A DNA stretch of 14,246 nt from an uncultured Parabacteroides sp. Its GTDB lineage: Bacteria > Bacteroidota > Bacteroidia > Bacteroidales > Tannerellaceae. Below, piece by piece: positions 12,881-14,246 of this stretch; the first letter of the stretch is position 1; every line of letters begins with the position of its first letter. The DNA lies in NCBI GenBank assembly GCA_900547435.1, contig URGO01000084.1:1-14246 (forward strand), given 5' to 3'. Under the pieces are notes generated by a model. The model saw nothing but the letters and a program-made list of their open reading frames with translations. It did not search any database and was not told the DNA's origin. The translations under genes were made by a program, and so were the position numbers.

Positions 12881-13798
12881 TTATTTGACAAAATTGGCCT
12901 TCTTTATGTATTCAGCACTCTCGCTTGCTGCCTTGAACATCTCTTCTGAGATTTGTTCTTTAGAATATGCGCTACCATCAGCGTTCTTCTTTTCACGCAA
13001 TTCTTTCGGCACTTCGATTTCAACCACATAATTCTCCATTCCGTTCTTATAGAACTGATTGAAGATGCCCTCGAAATCTATGGTGTTGCTTGCACCGATA
13101 ACAAAATCATCCTTGATATGCAATAACTGGATACGGTTCGGATATTTCTTCAGATAGTCTACCGGAGACTTTCCGCCTTTTGTACACCAATAAACATCCA
13201 ACTCAAAGCAAACATACTCCGGATTGGTATGTTCCACCAGATATTCCCACATAACTGCATCACTGTCTTTCAATTTGTTGAATTCGTGAGAGTGATTGTG
13301 ATAGCCCAGTTTCAAGCCATATTCAGCAGCAATCTTACCTACGCGGTTGAAATAATCGCACATACGCTGCACATCAGCCACAGTAAATTCTACCTGATAG
13401 CTCGGAATCACGAAATACTTGCCTCCACAAGTCTGCTGGATTTTGAAAAGTTCGCGCCAACGGTTCATAATTTCATCTTCTTTGGCGGGATCTTCCTGAA
13501 TACTTGAATGCGTAGAAATGATTTCCGCACCCAGTCTGTCGCAAAGAGCCTTGAATTCGTCGGCCGGCATACCGAATACCTTGGTATCACCACCCCATTG
13601 TACCAGTTCAAGGACATTGTATCCCATACCGGTAAGGCGGGTAAGGGATGCCTCAGGGTCTTTTTGCATGGCATCCATAACAGAATAAAGCTGGATACCG
13701 ATTTTCTTCTCCTTAGCGGATACTGCTTCCGGATTCAGAAGCCAAACGAACGCAGCGGCTACATAAGCCAATACGAAAAGAATACTATACTTCTTCAT
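12881..13798 (-). CDS. Exported TIM-barrel sugar isomerase/epimerase
   Basis: A 305-residue protein of the AP-endonuclease-2/xylose isomerase-like TIM-barrel family. Residues 1-28 form a Sec signal peptide with a likely cleavage after AVSA, which places the enzyme in the periplasm, unusual for a family with cytoplasmic members. Barrel motifs in order: IGIQLYSV at 33-40, NVLELVQWG at 61-69 (Glu64), ISTHSSI near His97, LGYHNHSHEF at 164-173 (His169, Glu172), ELDVYWC at 199-205 (Asp201), LLHIKD at 225-230 (His227, Asp230) and VVEIE at 258-262. The Glu/Asp/His set fits a divalent metal site for isomerisation at a sugar's C2-C3 region. The substrate is unknown; related exported proteins have been tied to processing of keto-sugars. 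It has its own promoter and terminator, so it is a single-gene unit. Confidence 0.9.
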   Translation of the reverse strand: MKKYSILFVLAYVAAAFVWLLNPEAVSAKEKKIGIQLYSVMDAMQKDPEASLTRLTGMGYNVLELVQWGGDTKVFGMPADEFKALCDRLGAEIISTHSSIQEDPAKEDEIMNRWRELFKIQQTCGGKYFVIPSYQVEFTVADVQRMCDYFNRVGKIAAEYGLKLGYHNHSHEFNKLKDSDAVMWEYLVEHTNPEYVCFELDVYWCTKGGKSPVDYLKKYPNRIQLLHIKDDFVIGASNTIDFEGIFNQFYKNGMENYVVEIEVPKELREKKNADGSAYSKEQISEEMFKAASESAEYIKKANFVK

Positions 13799-13839
13799 GT
13801 TCTTAGATATTTGTTTTTATGGTAAAAATAATCTGGGGG

Positions 13840-13870
13840 CAAATATAACGATTTGTTTTTATCATTGGAA
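13840..13870 (-). promoter_or_regulatory. Probable promoter of the sugar isomerase gene
   Basis: On the minus strand TATATTTG (13847-13840) fits TAnnTTTG exactly. A weak -33 TTC (13870-13868) sits 20 bases upstream. The predicted start of transcription is about 35 bases before the ATG at 13798. The 22-bp repeat array begins about 90 bases further upstream. Confidence 0.6.
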
Positions 13871-13956
13871 GAAATTACCCAAATAAATTTAGAAACTGTT
13901 TTGAATTTATTCCAGATTTTTCCAAAGAATATTTCCGTCCTTCCTTAGAAAAAAAT

Positions 13957-14068
13957 CGTCTAACAGCTGTGCAACTTGCGTCTAACAGTTGTTAGACGAA
14001 ACATACACGGCTGTTAGACGAAAAGTACACAGCTGTTAGACGAAAAATATGTCCTATACGTCTAATAA
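13957..14068. repeat. 22-bp direct and inverted repeat array
   Basis: The core CTGTTAGACG or its complement occurs five times: complement at 13957-13966 and 13979-13988, then forward at 13989-13998 (first base T), 14011-14020 and 14033-14042. A degenerate sixth copy is at 14059-14068. Successive copies of the same orientation start exactly 22 bases apart, and the bases between cores are also partly conserved (TACAC or near it before the next core). A perfect 15-bp inverted repeat (13957-13971 with 14028-14042) and an inner 10-bp pair (13979-13988 with 14011-14020) share the same centre. On the minus strand the array ends in ATTTTTTT, so it may end transcripts from the methionine aminopeptidase gene. 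No coding sequence covers it. Confidence 0.85.
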
Positions 14069-14076
14069 AGCCTTGC

Positions 14077-14246
14077 CTAATAGGTCAATATTTCCAATCC
14101 CTGTTCGGTCATCACAAAGGTATGTTCCCATTGCGCGGAAGGAAGCCCGTCATCGGTCAGGACCGTCCATCCGTCATCCGAATCTATATAGACTTCATAA
14201 CGCCCCATATTAATCATCGGCTCGATGGTAAAGACCATTCCCGGCA
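14077..14246 (-). CDS. map: Type I methionine aminopeptidase, C-terminal part
   Basis: Only the last 55 codons are in the window; the gene continues past base 14246. The minus-strand reading gives PGMVFTIEPMINMGRYEVYI, then a DDGWTV segment, then PSAQWEHTFVMTEQGLEILTY before a TAG stop at 14079-14077. FTIEPM carries one metal-binding Glu and QWEHT the other, both placed as in E. coli MAP. The enzyme removes the initiator methionine from new proteins and is essential in most bacteria. In many genomes it sits beside secY and infA in the ribosomal protein region, but the rest of this locus is outside the window. No gene downstream on the minus strand is close enough to be co-translated; the repeat array follows. 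Confidence 0.93.
   Translation of the reverse strand, partial: PGMVFTIEPMINMGRYEVYIDSDDGWTVLTDDGLPSAQWEHTFVMTEQGLEILTY

Noticed and set aside
13957..14068. CRISPR array
   Set aside because: The 22-base period is mostly repeat with no spacers of 30-40 bases, orientation changes within the array, and no cas gene is nearby.

Overview
The window looks like a chromosomal segment of a Bacteroidales bacterium, most likely Bacteroides or a close relative. The evidence is the gene families (a DUF4491 protein, a Bacteroidota-type LptE lipoprotein, a short ECF sigma factor, SecG with a long acidic tail), the moderate-to-low G+C, the AT-rich start regions with few strong Shine-Dalgarno sequences, and repeated matches to the Bacteroides promoter pattern TTTG-N19-21-TAnnTTTG. 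Genes were called from translations and motifs by eye; no database search was possible.

Layout. 1-1100: a stand-alone ECF sigma factor (+) with its terminator, then a tRNA-Ser(TGA) on the minus strand with its own promoter and a long palindromic terminator. 1133-4414 (minus): DUF4491 membrane protein, then an operon read as sigma-54-type AAA+ activator, LptE, TPR-like protein, SecG. 4457-7394 (minus): a tight four-gene lipid cluster read as cytidylyltransferase, SDR reductase, CDP-alcohol phosphatidyltransferase, acyltransferase, with gaps of 4-7 bases. 7661-9456 (+): a double GNAT acetyltransferase, a small membrane protein and a DUF2442 protein. A shared hairpin terminator at about 9520 separates these from a minus-strand operon (9546-11405) of Nudix hydrolase, sugar O-acetyltransferase and HAD phosphatase. 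11513-13798 (minus): a MalY/PatB aminotransferase and an exported TIM-barrel sugar isomerase, each with its own promoter. 13957-14068 is an unusual array of 22-bp repeats in direct and inverted orientation. The window ends inside a type I methionine aminopeptidase gene (minus).

How the genes work together. The four-gene cluster reads like a complete route to a phospholipid: one enzyme activates a phosphorylated alcohol as a CDP derivative, one reduces or oxidises a polyol or ketone precursor, one moves an alcohol phosphate onto a lipid, and one acylates a lipid. All three lipid-type enzymes depart from the textbook signature of their families (D-x4-D in place of D-x3-D; H-x5-D in place of H-x4-D; HYNH in place of HxGH). 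The headgroup therefore cannot be read from the motifs, and this is my best candidate for an undescribed pathway. The cluster runs directly into an envelope-biogenesis operon (LptE for LPS export, SecG for protein export) headed by an AAA+ activator with no sensor domain, which has its own promoter inside the end of the acyltransferase gene.

The 7661-11405 segment looks like accessory DNA: transferases, hydrolases and a DUF2442 protein of visibly higher G+C, in two convergent units. The other candidate for something new is the 22-bp repeat array, whose arms can pair in several alternative ways just before a T-tract downstream of the methionine aminopeptidase gene.
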